From contig NZ_LODW01000082.1 in NCBI RefSeq assembly GCF_002914525.1, positions 124,001 to 188,000 of the forward strand: a DNA stretch of 64,000 nt. Reading direction: 5' to 3'. A program made the position numbers and the translations under genes. Shown in pieces: positions 9,702 to 18,179 of the stretch; the first letter of the stretch is position 1, and every line of letters starts with the position of its first letter. This DNA comes from Rhizobium hidalgonense (GTDB lineage Bacteria > Pseudomonadota > Alphaproteobacteria > Rhizobiales > Rhizobiaceae). The notes beneath the pieces are model-generated. The model did not search any database. It was not told the origin of the DNA and was given only the letters and a program-made list of their open reading frames with translations.

Positions 9702-10295
9702 ATGCCGAGACTGTTTACCGCCCTCGAAATTCCGCGCAATGCGGCGATGAGCCTTTCATTGCTGCGCGGTGGCCTCCCCGGAGCACGATGGATCGATGTG
9801 GAAAATTACCACATCACCCTGCGCTTCATTGGCGATGTCGACGGCCGCACGGCCGATGAAATCGTAGAACGTCTCGACCGCATCGACCGGCCGGAATTCC
9901 AGTTCCGGCTCGAAGGCATCGGTTCCTTCGGCTCGAAGAAACCGCATTCGGTCTGGGCCGGCGTTTCGCAATCGCCTGAAATGTACGCCCTGCAGGGCGA
10001 GATCGAGCGCATCTGCCAGCGTATCGGCCTGCCGCCGGATCCGCGCAAATTCATGCCACATGTGACGCTGGCGCGGCTCAAATCGTCGCGGCTCGACGAT
10101 GTCGTGCAATATCTGGCCGGGCGCGGCAACTTCCACACATCGACCTTCACGGCGCCGCGCTTCGTGCTGCTGTCGTCGCGCGAATCGGTCGGCGGCGGGC
10201 CTTACCTCACCGAGGAAGTGTTCCCGCTGCATGAGGCACGCTCGACGCCCAGCGTTTCGAGCAAGCTGCTGCAGCCGGTCAAGAGCCTGGTATAG
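9702..10295 (+). CDS. thpR: RNA 2',3'-cyclic phosphodiesterase (2H family)
   Basis: A 197-residue 2H phosphoesterase with both catalytic HxTL motifs, HITLRFIG and HVTLARLK, spaced as in ThpR/LigT. The family hydrolyses 2',3'-cyclic phosphates on RNA. The start at 9702 (MPRLFTALEIP) is behind GGGGAG; the frame is open further up but lacks family similarity. Its last 94 bases overlap the convergent phosphatase gene on the other strand. Confidence 0.92.
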   Translation: MPRLFTALEIPRNAAMSLSLLRGGLPGARWIDVENYHITLRFIGDVDGRTADEIVERLDRIDRPEFQFRLEGIGSFGSKKPHSVWAGVSQSPEMYALQGEIERICQRIGLPPDPRKFMPHVTLARLKSSRLDDVVQYLAGRGNFHTSTFTAPRFVLLSSRESVGGGPYLTEEVFPLHEARSTPSVSSKLLQPVKSLV

Positions 10296-10702
10296 ACCAG
10301 CTCGAAACCGTCCGGGCCGCCATAATAGGGATCGGGGATATCCTCTCCGGTTCTGAGTGCGGCATCGCCGAAAAGACGGATGTTCGCCTCGGGCGGCGCG
10401 ATTTCGGCGAGCGCCGCCACATTGTCGCGGTCCATGGCGAGGACGAGGTCGAAACCCCTGAAATCTCCCGGTCGGATGCGGCGGGCACGCTGTGCCGATA
10501 TATCGATGCCGTGGCGTTGCGCGGTGGCGATCGAACGCCGGTCGGGCGGCTCGCCCTCGTGCCAGCCGCCGGTGCCGGCCGAATCGACCGTAAACTGGCC
10601 AGTCAAACCCGCCTCGGCGACGAGGTGACGAAGAATTCCCTCCGCGAGCGGAGAACGGCATATATTGCCCATGCAGACGAAGAGGATGCTGATGCGTTTC
10701 AT
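10202..10702 (-). CDS. Low-molecular-weight protein tyrosine phosphatase
   Basis: A 166-residue phosphatase with the N-terminal P-loop VCMGNICRSPLAEG (C-x5-R) and the general-acid loop DPYYGG. The start at 10702 (MKRISILFVCMGN) is fixed by the family, although the frame is open for 75 codons more upstream over the divergent phhB gene. The 3' end, past the DPYYGG loop, overlaps thpR by 94 bases. Such enzymes dephosphorylate tyrosine kinases or arsenate-like substrates; the target here is unknown. Confidence 0.92.
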   Translation of the reverse strand: MKRISILFVCMGNICRSPLAEGILRHLVAEAGLTGQFTVDSAGTGGWHEGEPPDRRSIATAQRHGIDISAQRARRIRPGDFRGFDLVLAMDRDNVAALAEIAPPEANIRLFGDAALRTGEDIPDPYYGGPDGFELVYTRLLTGCSSLLETLGVERASCSGNTSSVR

Positions 10703-10736
10703 CGGTAGACCTGTCGACAGATGAAAGGACGATCGC

Positions 10737-11042
10737 ATGAAAATGGAAAAACTGGAACGGACGGCGGTCGAGGCGCAACTGGCCGGGCTTGCGGGCTGGA
10801 CACTGAATGAGGCGGCCTCCGCGATATCGAAGACATTCAAGTTTTCGAATTTCATCGAGGCGTTCGGCTTCATGACGGAGGCAGCGATCACGGCCGAGAA
10901 GCTCAACCACCATCCCGAATGGTTCAACGTCTATTCCCGGGTGGATGTGACGCTGAACACGCATGATGCCGGCGGGCTGACGGAGCTGGATTTCAAGCTC
11001 GCCAAGGCCATGGAGAAGGCTGCGGCGCGACGTATGGTTTGA
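10737..11042 (+). CDS. phhB: Pterin-4a-carbinolamine dehydratase
   Basis: A 101-residue protein of the expected length. The active-site region reads [21 protein letters not shown] followed by [11 protein letters not shown], the histidine-rich signature of PCD/DCoH. It dehydrates 4a-hydroxytetrahydropterin formed by aromatic amino acid hydroxylases; no hydroxylase gene is nearby. It is divergent from the phosphatase with 34 bases between starts, so the two may share control. Confidence 0.95.
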   Translation: MKMEKLERTAVEAQLAGLAGWTLNEAASAISKTFKFSNFIEAFGFMTEAAITAEKLNHHPEWFNVYSRVDVTLNTHDAGGLTELDFKLAKAMEKAAARRMV

Positions 11043-11108
11043 AAGCGGGGCCATTTGAAAGGCGGGCCGCCATCACCATATGTTCGCTTGGACAAAAGGG
11101 ATGCAGGG

Positions 11109-11501
11109 ATGGATGAGGTCAAATTCGGGGAAATCCTGTTGCCGGGCGACGAGGACACCCAGAGCCGACGGGAAAAGACCGTAAGGCAGAAATTCTGGCC
11201 GACCTTCCGGCGGGCTGTGCGGCAAATTCCCTTCTCCCGCGATGTCGTCGCCGGTTTTTATTGCGCGCTCGACCCGCAGACGCCGACGAAGGTGCGCGGC
11301 GTGCTTCTCGCAGCGCTCGCCTATTTCGTCATGCCGATCGACATGATCCCGGATGTCTTCGCCGTCATCGGCTTTTCCGACGATATCGCCGTCCTGTCAG
11401 CCGCGTTCGCCATGGTGCGCGGCCATATCCGCCCAGGCCATTATGAGGCCGCCGATCGCGTTCTCGCCGACTCGTCTGAGGAAACGATGAAGACGATTTA
11501 G
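11109..11501 (+). CDS. DUF1232 (YkvA-like) membrane protein
   Basis: A 130-residue protein with the DUF1232 core ALAYFVMPIDMIPDVFAVIGFSDD, a membrane hairpin built around a conserved PxDxIPD motif. I chose the ATG at 11109 over one 18 codons upstream because AAAAGGG-GCAGGG lies just before it. Function in the family is unknown. The gene follows phhB by 66 bases and its end overlaps the convergent sigma factor gene by four bases. Confidence 0.85.
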   Translation: MDEVKFGEILLPGDEDTQSRREKTVRQKFWPTFRRAVRQIPFSRDVVAGFYCALDPQTPTKVRGVLLAALAYFVMPIDMIPDVFAVIGFSDDIAVLSAAFAMVRGHIRPGHYEAADRVLADSSEETMKTI

Positions 11502-12058
11502 GCGGTTTCGCGCTCCAGCACCTTCCTCAGTTTGCCAAAGGCAAGCCGAATGCGCGATTTCACCGTGCCGAGCGGCAGCCCGGTCGATTCGGCGATTTCC
11601 GAATGCGATTGACCGAGGAAGAAGGCGGCGCGCAGCATGTCGCGCTGCTCCTCCGGCAATTGGCCGACGGCGGCGCGGATCTTGGCATCGCGATCGTCAT
11701 TGGCGATGATGTCTTCCGCGCCGATCTCGGCCGGCGGCTGCAGGGCCGGGTCGGTCTCATCGAAGATGCGGGTATTGATGCGGCGCTGCAGGTCGATGCG
11801 GCGGTTGCGGGCAATGCGGAAAAGCCAGGTGGAGAGCGAAGATCGCGTGGAATCGTAGAGATCCGCCTTATGCCAAAGCACGATCATGATCTCCTGGACC
11901 AGTTCCTCGGCCTCGCCTGATGTCATCTTCTGGCGCATCAGCCAAGCCTTCAGCCGGGGTGCGAAATAGTCGAACAGGATGGAAAAGGCCTGCTGGTCGC
12001 GATCCCTGGCGACGGCCTTTGCGAGGGCAGCGAAACGCTGTCTTTCCTCGGCATCCAT
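11498..12058 (-). CDS. ECF RNA polymerase sigma factor (ECF11-like)
   Basis: A 186-residue sigma factor with only regions 2 and 4. Region 2 includes AEELVQEIMIVLWHKADLYD and STWLFRIARNRRIDLQRR; region 4 includes LPEEQRDMLRAAFF and the helix-turn-helix GLPLGTVKSRIRLAFGKLR. The layout resembles RpoE of Rhodobacter, which is controlled by the zinc anti-sigma factor ChrR and answers singlet oxygen. Here no ChrR-like gene adjoins it: downstream is the convergent DUF1232 gene. The specific stress is therefore unknown. Confidence 0.9.
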   Translation of the reverse strand: MDAEERQRFAALAKAVARDRDQQAFSILFDYFAPRLKAWLMRQKMTSGEAEELVQEIMIVLWHKADLYDSTRSSLSTWLFRIARNRRIDLQRRINTRIFDETDPALQPPAEIGAEDIIANDDRDAKIRAAVGQLPEEQRDMLRAAFFLGQSHSEIAESTGLPLGTVKSRIRLAFGKLRKVLERETA

Positions 12059-12392
12059 GTCCCCTCACGAGCCCCCTGCGGCGAAATTTTCGGACCGAAT
12101 TTCCAAGCTTTACTGAGGTACAACGGAATTCTGAAAGGTCAAACTCTTGCCTGAATCTTTGTGTCTTAAATTCAGCCGAACGGACGGCCGGTGCCATCGG
12201 GTCACGGTGTCACGGCCATTACCGTCAAAGGGCGAAAATTGTTACCCGAGCTGAAATGACACAGGCAGATACAAATCGCAGCCATTGTTGACCATTTGGT
12301 AACCTGAATTAAGTCAAAATAAAGCAGATCGTGATTATGCGGCGCCCGCAATGATCGCTTCGGGCCTTGATCGCAAGAACCGGCAGGAATCC
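12059..12392. other. Divergent control region, ECF sigma and ialB-like gene
   Basis: A 334-bp stretch without a supportable gene. It must hold promoters of both flanking genes. A possible -35 box TTGACC is at 12288 in front of the IalB gene, with AT-rich sequence after it, but no convincing -10. I looked for the rhizobial general-stress promoter pair GGAAC/GTT and did not find a good match. Confidence 0.4.
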
Positions 12393-12902
12393 ATGTTTGT
12401 AAAAAGTATCGTATCCGCTCTCGCACTCACCCTTGTCATGGCCGGAGTTGCGGCAGCGCAGCAGGCCGCGCCGAACCGCATCCAGCAGTTCCAGGCATGG
12501 GGCGCCTATTCCTACAAGTCGGGCAACAGCACCGTCTGCTATGTGCTGTCGGTTCCGACGGCAAAGCAGCCGGCAAGCGTCGACCATGGCGACAACTTCT
12601 TCATCGTCTCGCAACGTCCGGGCCAGAACATCTCCTATGAGCCGCAGGCGATGATGGGCTACACGGTGAAGGAAAATTCGAAGATCAACGTCGTCATCGA
12701 CAACAAGACCTTCGTGATGTTCACCAAGGACAAGGCCGGCTGGGTCGAGAATGCGGCGCAGGAGCCCGCTCTGGTCGCGGCGATGAAGACCGGTCATTCG
12801 ATGACGGTCAATGCCGTCTCGCGCAAGGGTACCGGCACCTCTTATAGCTATTCGCTCTCGGGCATCTCGGCTGCGCTGAAGCAGATCGAAAGCTGCAAGT
12901 AA
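12393..12902 (+). CDS. Invasion-associated locus B (IalB) family protein
   Basis: A 169-residue secreted protein with signal peptide MFVKSIVSALALTLVMAG-VAAAQ. The mature protein has the IalB fold features QAWGAYSY...CYVLSVPT...SYEPQAMMGYTV...MKTGHSMTVNAVSRKGTGTSYSYSLSGI, and two cysteines. IalB was named from Bartonella erythrocyte invasion; in free-living rhizobia the family is common and its role is unclear, probably envelope-related. The start at 12393 is chosen because the signal peptide begins there and GGCAGGAA lies upstream. A terminator follows. Confidence 0.88.
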   Translation: MFVKSIVSALALTLVMAGVAAAQQAAPNRIQQFQAWGAYSYKSGNSTVCYVLSVPTAKQPASVDHGDNFFIVSQRPGQNISYEPQAMMGYTVKENSKINVVIDNKTFVMFTKDKAGWVENAAQEPALVAAMKTGHSMTVNAVSRKGTGTSYSYSLSGISAALKQIESCK

Positions 12903-12931
12903 GCGGCTTTTCGCCCGCAAAAATCTCACGG

Positions 12932-12957
12932 GCCGGCCTTGCGCCGGCCTTTGTCGT
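12932..12957 (+). terminator. Terminator of the IalB-family gene
   Basis: A GC-rich stem GGCCGGC with GCCGGCC around a short loop is followed by TTTGTCGTTT, about 30 bases after the stop. Confidence 0.75.
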
Positions 12958-12964
12958 TTCCATC

Positions 12965-13057
12965 TCCAAGCGTATCGCATCACGCAACACGCTTGGATCT
13001 TTGACGTTATGCATGTCGTTGTCCCAAAACCGCTGCACACTTTCGGGCGACATGCAT
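12965..13057. repeat. Rhizobial intergenic repeat, two hairpins
   Basis: The first hairpin is TCCAAGCG (12965) with CGCTTGGA (12990-12997). The second is ATGCATGTCG (13009-13018) with CGACATGCAT (13048-13057), with CCGCTGCACAC in the loop. A close copy of the second hairpin is at 18123-18171 and a decayed one at 22939-22963. This matches mosaic elements common between rhizobial genes. Confidence 0.75.
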
Positions 13058-13234
13058 TAGTGACGCGCGGGCAAAATGATGCTAAAGGCCGCGCCAACAG
13101 CGGACAGATCGCGATATCAATCGCCGCTCCGCCATTCAATTTCTGCCCATGTGCCGCCATGTGCTCGCAAGTCTTCCGGTCTGTCCTGAAGTCCGCGGGC
13201 TTGTAGGGCGGTTATATGTTCGAATTCGGGATGA

Positions 13235-14467
13235 ATGCCTATGTCCGTCATGGAAGCGATAGATGTCACCAAGCCGCAGGCGCGCACGTCCACCAGCCTC
13301 GAAAAGCCGTCCTTGATCGGGCTGTCGCGCGAGGAGATGGCGGCGGCACTCCGGGATAAGGGCGTAGCCGAGAAGCAGATCAAGATGCGCGTCGCGCAGC
13401 TCTGGAACTGGATCTACGTGCGCGGCGTCTCCGATTTCGACCATATGACCAACGTCGCCAAGGACATGCGCGAGATGCTGAAGCAGCATTTCACCATCGC
13501 GCGTCCGGAGATCGTCGAGGAGCAGGTTTCGAATGACGGTACGCGCAAATGGCTGCTGCGGTTTCCGCCGCGCGGCGCCGGCCGCCCGGTCGAGATCGAA
13601 GCCGTCTACATTCCGGAAGAGGGCCGCGGCACGCTCTGCATCTCCAGCCAGGTCGGCTGCACGCTGACCTGTTCCTTCTGTCATACCGGTACGCAGCGCC
13701 TGGTGCGCAACCTGACGGCGGAGGAAATCCTGTCGCAGCTGCTGCTTGCTCGCGACCGGCTCGGCGACTTCCCGGATCGCGAAGCGCCGCAGGGCACGAT
13801 CATGCCTGCTGAGGGCCGCAAGGTCAGCAATATCGTGATGATGGGCATGGGCGAGCCGCTCTACAATTTCGATGCCGTCAAGCAGGCCTTGCTGATCGCC
13901 ACGGATGGCGACGGCCTATCGCTCTCCAGGCGCCGGGTGACGCTTTCGACCTCCGGCGTCGTGCCGGAGATTTTCCGCACCGGCGAGGAGATCGGCGTCA
14001 TGCTGGCTATTTCGCTGCATGCGGTGCGCGACGATCTGCGCGACATTCTGGTGCCGATCAACAAGAAGTATCCGCTGAAGGAATTAATCGAGGCGTGCAA
14101 GGCCTATCCCGGCCTTTCCAATGCGCGGCGCATCACCTTCGAATATGTGATGCTGAAGGACGTCAACGACAGTTTGGAGGACGCCAAGGGGCTGATCAAG
14201 CTCCTGAAGGGCGTGCCGGCGAAGATCAACCTCATTCCCTTCAACCCCTGGCCCGGCACCAATTACCAATGTTCCGACTGGGAGCAGATCGAGAAGTTCG
14301 CCGATTTCATCAACTCGGCAGGCTACGCCTCGCCGATCCGCACGCCGCGCGGCCGCGATATTCTGGCAGCCTGCGGCCAGCTGAAATCGGAATCCGAACG
14401 TATGCGCAAGACCGAGCGCCTGGCCTTCGAGGCGATGATGATCGCCAATCACGGCGCCGACGACTGA
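13235..14467 (+). CDS. rlmN: Dual-specificity 23S rRNA/tRNA adenine C2-methyltransferase
   Basis: RlmN is a radical SAM enzyme that methylates C2 of A2503 in 23S rRNA and A37 in some tRNAs. The 410-residue product has the cluster motif [11 protein letters not shown] (CxxxCxxC), the N-terminal accessory domain ([20 protein letters not shown]) and the C-terminal methyl-carrying cysteine in [22 protein letters not shown] is also typical. Several in-frame ATGs lie at the start (13235, 13241, 13250); the choice is uncertain by a few residues. It is monocistronic. Confidence 0.96.
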   Translation: MPMSVMEAIDVTKPQARTSTSLEKPSLIGLSREEMAAALRDKGVAEKQIKMRVAQLWNWIYVRGVSDFDHMTNVAKDMREMLKQHFTIARPEIVEEQVSNDGTRKWLLRFPPRGAGRPVEIEAVYIPEEGRGTLCISSQVGCTLTCSFCHTGTQRLVRNLTAEEILSQLLLARDRLGDFPDREAPQGTIMPAEGRKVSNIVMMGMGEPLYNFDAVKQALLIATDGDGLSLSRRRVTLSTSGVVPEIFRTGEEIGVMLAISLHAVRDDLRDILVPINKKYPLKELIEACKAYPGLSNARRITFEYVMLKDVNDSLEDAKGLIKLLKGVPAKINLIPFNPWPGTNYQCSDWEQIEKFADFINSAGYASPIRTPRGRDILAACGQLKSESERMRKTERLAFEAMMIANHGADD

Positions 14468-14559
14468 TCAGCAAGTTTGATCCTCGCTACAATTCTCCTG
14501 CATTGATTTAAGCATGCGCTTTTCCTAATAGTGCCGCCAAAATCAATCAGGAGGATATA

Positions 14560-15513
14560 ATGCGCCCGATTCTGCTCGCTCTTGCCGCCACTTTGGCGCT
14601 TTCGCTGCCTGCAAAGGCCGATGACGTGACCGTTGCCGTGACGGCGATCGTCGAGCACCCGGCGCTGGACGCTGCCCGCAAGGGCGTTCTCGATGCGCTG
14701 ACGGCCGCCGGCTACAAGGAAGGCGAGAACCTGAAATTCGTGTTCGAGTCGGCGCAGGGCAATCCGGCGACCGCAGCCCAGATCGCCCGCCAGTTCGCCG
14801 GCGACGAGCCGGATGTGATCGTGCCGATCTCCACACCCTCGGCTCAGGCCGTCGTCTCCTCGACGCGCGACATTCCCGTCGTCTTCACTGCGGTCTCCGA
14901 TCCGCTCGGCGCTCAGCTTGTCAAGAACATGGACAAGCCCGGCGGTAACGTCACCGGCCTTTCCGACATGTCACCGGTCGCCGAGCACCTGGCGCTGATC
15001 AAGGAAATCCTGCCTGATGTGAAAACCGTTGGCTATCTCTACAACTCAGGCGAGGCCAACTCCGTTTCGCTCCTCGCCGTGCTGAAGGCCGAGGCCGAAA
15101 AGGCCGGCCTGAAGGTGGTGGAATCCGCCGCCACAAAATCGGCCGAGGTCCAGGGTGCGGCTCGCGCCCTCGTCGGCCGTGCCGATGCGATCTATATCCC
15201 GACCGACAACACGATCATCTCTGCGCTCGAAGGCGCCGTTGCCGTTGCCGAAGAGAGCAAGCTGCCGCTCTTCACCGCCGATACCGATTCGGTTTCGCGC
15301 GGTTCCATCGCTGCCCTCGGATTCAACTATTACGATGTCGGCAAGCAGACGGGCGACATTGTCGTGCGTGTGCTGAAGGGCGAGAACCCGGGCGATATCG
15401 CAGTCAAGACCGCCGCCGGCAGCGATCTCGTCGTCAACAAGGCGGCGGCTGCCAAGATGGGCGTCACCTTGCCGCAGAGCGTGCTTTCGCGCGCCAACAA
15501 AGTCATCGAATAG
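14560..15513 (+). CDS. ABC transporter substrate-binding protein, TrpX type
   Basis: A 317-residue periplasmic binding protein with a signal peptide ending LPAKADD. It belongs to the ABC_sub_bind (TrpX/YcjN-unrelated) family, shown by TAIVEHPALDAARKGVLDAL, VPISTPSAQAVVSSTRDIPVVFTAVSDPLGA and GGNVTGLSDM. Relatives bind aromatic amino acids such as tryptophan, but the ligand here is not proven. An AGGAGG sits at ideal spacing before the ATG. It leads a three-gene operon with a permease and an ATPase. Confidence 0.9.
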   Translation: MRPILLALAATLALSLPAKADDVTVAVTAIVEHPALDAARKGVLDALTAAGYKEGENLKFVFESAQGNPATAAQIARQFAGDEPDVIVPISTPSAQAVVSSTRDIPVVFTAVSDPLGAQLVKNMDKPGGNVTGLSDMSPVAEHLALIKEILPDVKTVGYLYNSGEANSVSLLAVLKAEAEKAGLKVVESAATKSAEVQGAARALVGRADAIYIPTDNTIISALEGAVAVAEESKLPLFTADTDSVSRGSIAALGFNYYDVGKQTGDIVVRVLKGENPGDIAVKTAAGSDLVVNKAAAAKMGVTLPQSVLSRANKVIE

Positions 15514-15545
15514 ACAGCGCGGCTGCCGCCGCCGGTCAAGTTTTA

Positions 15546-15574
15546 CAGCCGCTCTCGTTCCACACGAGGGCGGC
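15546..15574 (+). other. Stem-loop between binding protein and permease genes
   Basis: CAGCCGC-CTCGT pairs with ACGAG-GCGGCTG around a small loop, without a T-run. Such structures after a binding-protein gene often stabilise its message or partly stop transcription, so that the binding protein is made in excess over the membrane parts. Confidence 0.55.
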
Positions 15575-15594
15575 TGATGCTATTGGAAGCCTAA

Positions 15595-16521
15595 ATGTTT
15601 CGCAGGCATGCGGAACGGAAACGGAAAAAGGGGCTGAAAGCCTTGAGCCAAATCGCATTCTGGGGGGCCGTCGAACTCGGACTGGTCTATTCCTTCGTCG
15701 CCCTTGGGGTCTATCTCGCCTTCCGCATTCTCGACTTTCCCGATCTGACGGTCGACGGCTCCTTTCCGCTCGGTGCGGCGGTGACCGCCGTGCTGATCAT
15801 TGCCGGCGTCAATGCCTGGCTTGCAGCTCTGATCGCGATGGCTGCCGGCGCGGGCGCGGGCATGGTGACGGCGCTGCTCAACGTGCGCTTCAAAATCCTC
15901 AATCTGCTCGCCTCGATCCTGACGATGATTGCGCTGTTTTCGGTCAATCTCAGGGTGATGGGCAAACCGAATGTCGCTCTCATCAATGCCGATACGATGA
16001 TCAGCCCGTTCTTCGGCCATGGCCTTCGCGATTTCTATGTGCGGCCGCTCTTCGTCGGCGTTCTTGTGATCGTCGCCCTCATCCTGGTCTGGCGCTTCCT
16101 CGAAAGCGATGCCGGGCTGGCCATGCGCGCGACCGGCGCCAATGCGCGAATGGCGCGCGCCCAGGGCGTCGATACCAGCCGGCAGATCTATCTCGGCATG
16201 GCGATCTCGAATGCGCTGGTGGCATTCGGCGGCGCGCTGTTTGCCCAGACGAACGGCTTTGCCGACGTCACTTCAGGCGTCGGCACGATCGTCGTCGGGC
16301 TTGCCGCCGTCATCATCGGCGAGACGCTGCTCGGGCGCCGCGGTCTGCTGATCGCACTGATCGGCTGCGTGCTCGGCTCGATCCTCTACCGCATCGCGAT
16401 CCAGTTGGCGCTGTCGAGCGACGTCATCGGCCTACAGGCTTCCGACCTCAATTTCGTGACGGCGGTGCTGGTAACCGTGGCGCTCATCCTTCCCCGTCTT
16501 CGCGGAGGTGCCGCATCGTGA
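15595..16521 (+). CDS. ABC transporter permease (LivH-like)
   Basis: A permease of the branched-chain amino acid type, up to 308 residues, with about eight hydrophobic segments and the core GLVYSFVALGVYLAFRILDFPDLTVDGSF. ANARMARAQGVDTSRQIYLGMAISNALVA is the coupling region. The start is ambiguous: ATG at 15595 behind GGAAG, or TTG at 15643 behind AAGGGG, where family similarity begins. It ends in an overlap of four bases with the ATPase gene. Confidence 0.9.
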   Translation: MFRRHAERKRKKGLKALSQIAFWGAVELGLVYSFVALGVYLAFRILDFPDLTVDGSFPLGAAVTAVLIIAGVNAWLAALIAMAAGAGAGMVTALLNVRFKILNLLASILTMIALFSVNLRVMGKPNVALINADTMISPFFGHGLRDFYVRPLFVGVLVIVALILVWRFLESDAGLAMRATGANARMARAQGVDTSRQIYLGMAISNALVAFGGALFAQTNGFADVTSGVGTIVVGLAAVIIGETLLGRRGLLIALIGCVLGSILYRIAIQLALSSDVIGLQASDLNFVTAVLVTVALILPRLRGGAAS

Positions 16522-17312
16522 TCAGCGTTAAGGATATCAAGGTTGTTTTCGGGCGCGGCACGCCGCTGCAGAAGCAGGCGCTGAACGGCGTCAGCCTGAC
16601 CATCGAACAAGGCTCCTTCGTCACCGTCATCGGCTCCAACGGCGCCGGCAAATCGACGCTGCTCGGTGTGCTCGCCGGCGACGTCCTGCCGAGCGAGGGA
16701 CAGGTGCTGATCGGCAAGAGCGATGTGACGCGCAAGTCGACGGCATCACGCGCAGGTCTGGTAGCGCGGGTGTTCCAGGATCCGCTGACGGGAAGCTGCG
16801 GTTCGCTGTCGATCGAAGAAAATCTTGCTCTGGCTGCCCGCCGGGGCGAAAAGCGCGGGCTTGCGCCGGCATTAGGCGGCAAACGTCGGGATTATTTCAA
16901 GGAGCGGATCGCGGAGCTGAATCTCGGGCTGGAAAACCGGCTGAAGGACCGCATGGATCTGCTCTCCGGCGGGCAGCGGCAGGCCGTGTCGCTTGTGATG
17001 GCAACGCTTGCCGGTTCCGAAGTGCTGCTGCTCGACGAACATACGGCCGCCCTTGATCCCGGCATGGCCGAGTTCGTGATGAACCTGACGCAGAAGATCG
17101 TTGCCGAGCGCAAATTGACGACGATGATGGTGACGCATTCCATGCGCCAGGCGCTGGATTACGGCCACCGCACCATCATGCTGCATGGCGGCGAGATCGT
17201 TCTCGACGTGGCGGGCGACAACCGAAAGAACCTGCAAGTCGAGGACCTGATCGCCATGTTCCGCAAGATGCGCGGCCAGACGCTCGACGACGATGCTTTG
17301 CTGATTGGCTAA
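16518..17312 (+). CDS. ABC transporter ATP-binding protein
   Basis: A 264-residue ATPase starting at a GTG that overlaps the permease stop (GTGA). Walker A is GSNGAGKSTLLG, the signature LSGGQRQAVSLVMATL, Walker B VLLLDEHTAALDP, with the switch histidine in MVTHSM. DEHTAALDP rather than DEPT is usual for the partner of TrpX-type transporters. With the two upstream genes it forms a complete importer of an organic ligand, possibly an aromatic compound. Confidence 0.93.
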   Translation: MISVKDIKVVFGRGTPLQKQALNGVSLTIEQGSFVTVIGSNGAGKSTLLGVLAGDVLPSEGQVLIGKSDVTRKSTASRAGLVARVFQDPLTGSCGSLSIEENLALAARRGEKRGLAPALGGKRRDYFKERIAELNLGLENRLKDRMDLLSGGQRQAVSLVMATLAGSEVLLLDEHTAALDPGMAEFVMNLTQKIVAERKLTTMMVTHSMRQALDYGHRTIMLHGGEIVLDVAGDNRKNLQVEDLIAMFRKMRGQTLDDDALLIG

Positions 17313-17355
17313 GGCAACAGCGTGCTGATCGGTTAACCGACAGCGGATCCGCTGA

Positions 17356-17997
17356 TCATCTGGCCTGGGTGAGCAGGATCTTCGCGGCGAAGATCGAGAA
17401 GACGCCGGCGAAGGTATAGTCCATGCCGCGCAGCACCTTCCTGTTGTTCTGCAGCCAGGAGGCCAGCCAGTCGGCAGCAAGGACCACGCCGGCATTGACC
17501 GGCATGCCGAACAGGATGAAGCAGAAGCCCAGGAAAAGCAGCTTCTGCGTCACGGCCGGGTCGCCGGCGCTGACGAATTGCGGCAGGAAGGTCATGAAGA
17601 AGATAATGACCTTCGGGTTCAGAAGATTGACCCAGAAGCCCGACGAGATGTTCGCAAGCGCCGTGCCCTTCTGCGCCTCGACCCTGGCGACAGTGAGCTT
17701 CGAACCGAAGCGGATCGCCTGCACCGCCAGCCAGAGCAGATAGGCGGCGCCGCCGGTCTTCAGGAACAGGAAGGCGGTCGGCGAGGCCGTGATCAGCGCC
17801 GAAATTCCGAAGGCGACCAGCATGGTGTGGACGACGATGCCGAGGCTGGTGCCGATGACGACGAAAAGAGCCGCTTTCTTGCCCTGGGCTAGCGCACGGC
17901 TGATCGACAGCGTCATGTCGGGACCCGGCGTCGCGGCGAGCAGCAGGGTCGCGGCGGCAAAGGCCAAAAGAGTCGACAGGCTGGGCAGGAAATCCAT
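17356..17997 (-). CDS. LysE/RhtB family exporter
   Basis: A 213-residue inner-membrane protein with six hydrophobic segments. The N-terminal LAATPGPDMTLSISRALAQGKKA and the central NPKVIIFFMTFLPQF are the LysE/RhtB signatures. The family exports amino acids or homoserine lactones; the substrate is not readable. It is convergent with the ABC operon and has its own promoter upstream of 17997. Confidence 0.9.
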   Translation of the reverse strand: MDFLPSLSTLLAFAAATLLLAATPGPDMTLSISRALAQGKKAALFVVIGTSLGIVVHTMLVAFGISALITASPTAFLFLKTGGAAYLLWLAVQAIRFGSKLTVARVEAQKGTALANISSGFWVNLLNPKVIIFFMTFLPQFVSAGDPAVTQKLLFLGFCFILFGMPVNAGVVLAADWLASWLQNNRKVLRGMDYTFAGVFSIFAAKILLTQAR

Positions 17998-18122
17998 GAC
18001 ACGCTCTGAAAGCCGGGAAGATCGGAGGATTTTTTACCCGGCTTTCAGAAAATTACCAATCAAACCTTCGAATGCGCGTCGCATTAAACTTGATCCATGC
18101 CACGCTCATTCGCTGTTGTTTT

Positions 18123-18171
18123 ATGCATGTCATTATCCCGGAACCGCTGCACACTTCCGGGCGACATGCAT
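18123..18171. repeat. Rhizobial intergenic repeat, second copy
   Basis: ATGCATGTCA...CGACATGCAT with CCGGAACCGCTGCACACTTCCGGG inside. It is closely similar to the element at 13009-13057 and sits eight bases beyond the stop codon of the SDR gene. Confidence 0.75.
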
Positions 18172-18179
18172 GAGTGCCA

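Noticed and set aside
9756-11054. 432-codon minus-strand open frame
   Set aside because: Crosses thpR, the phosphatase (wrong frame) and phhB. Those three genes have clear motifs; this one has none.
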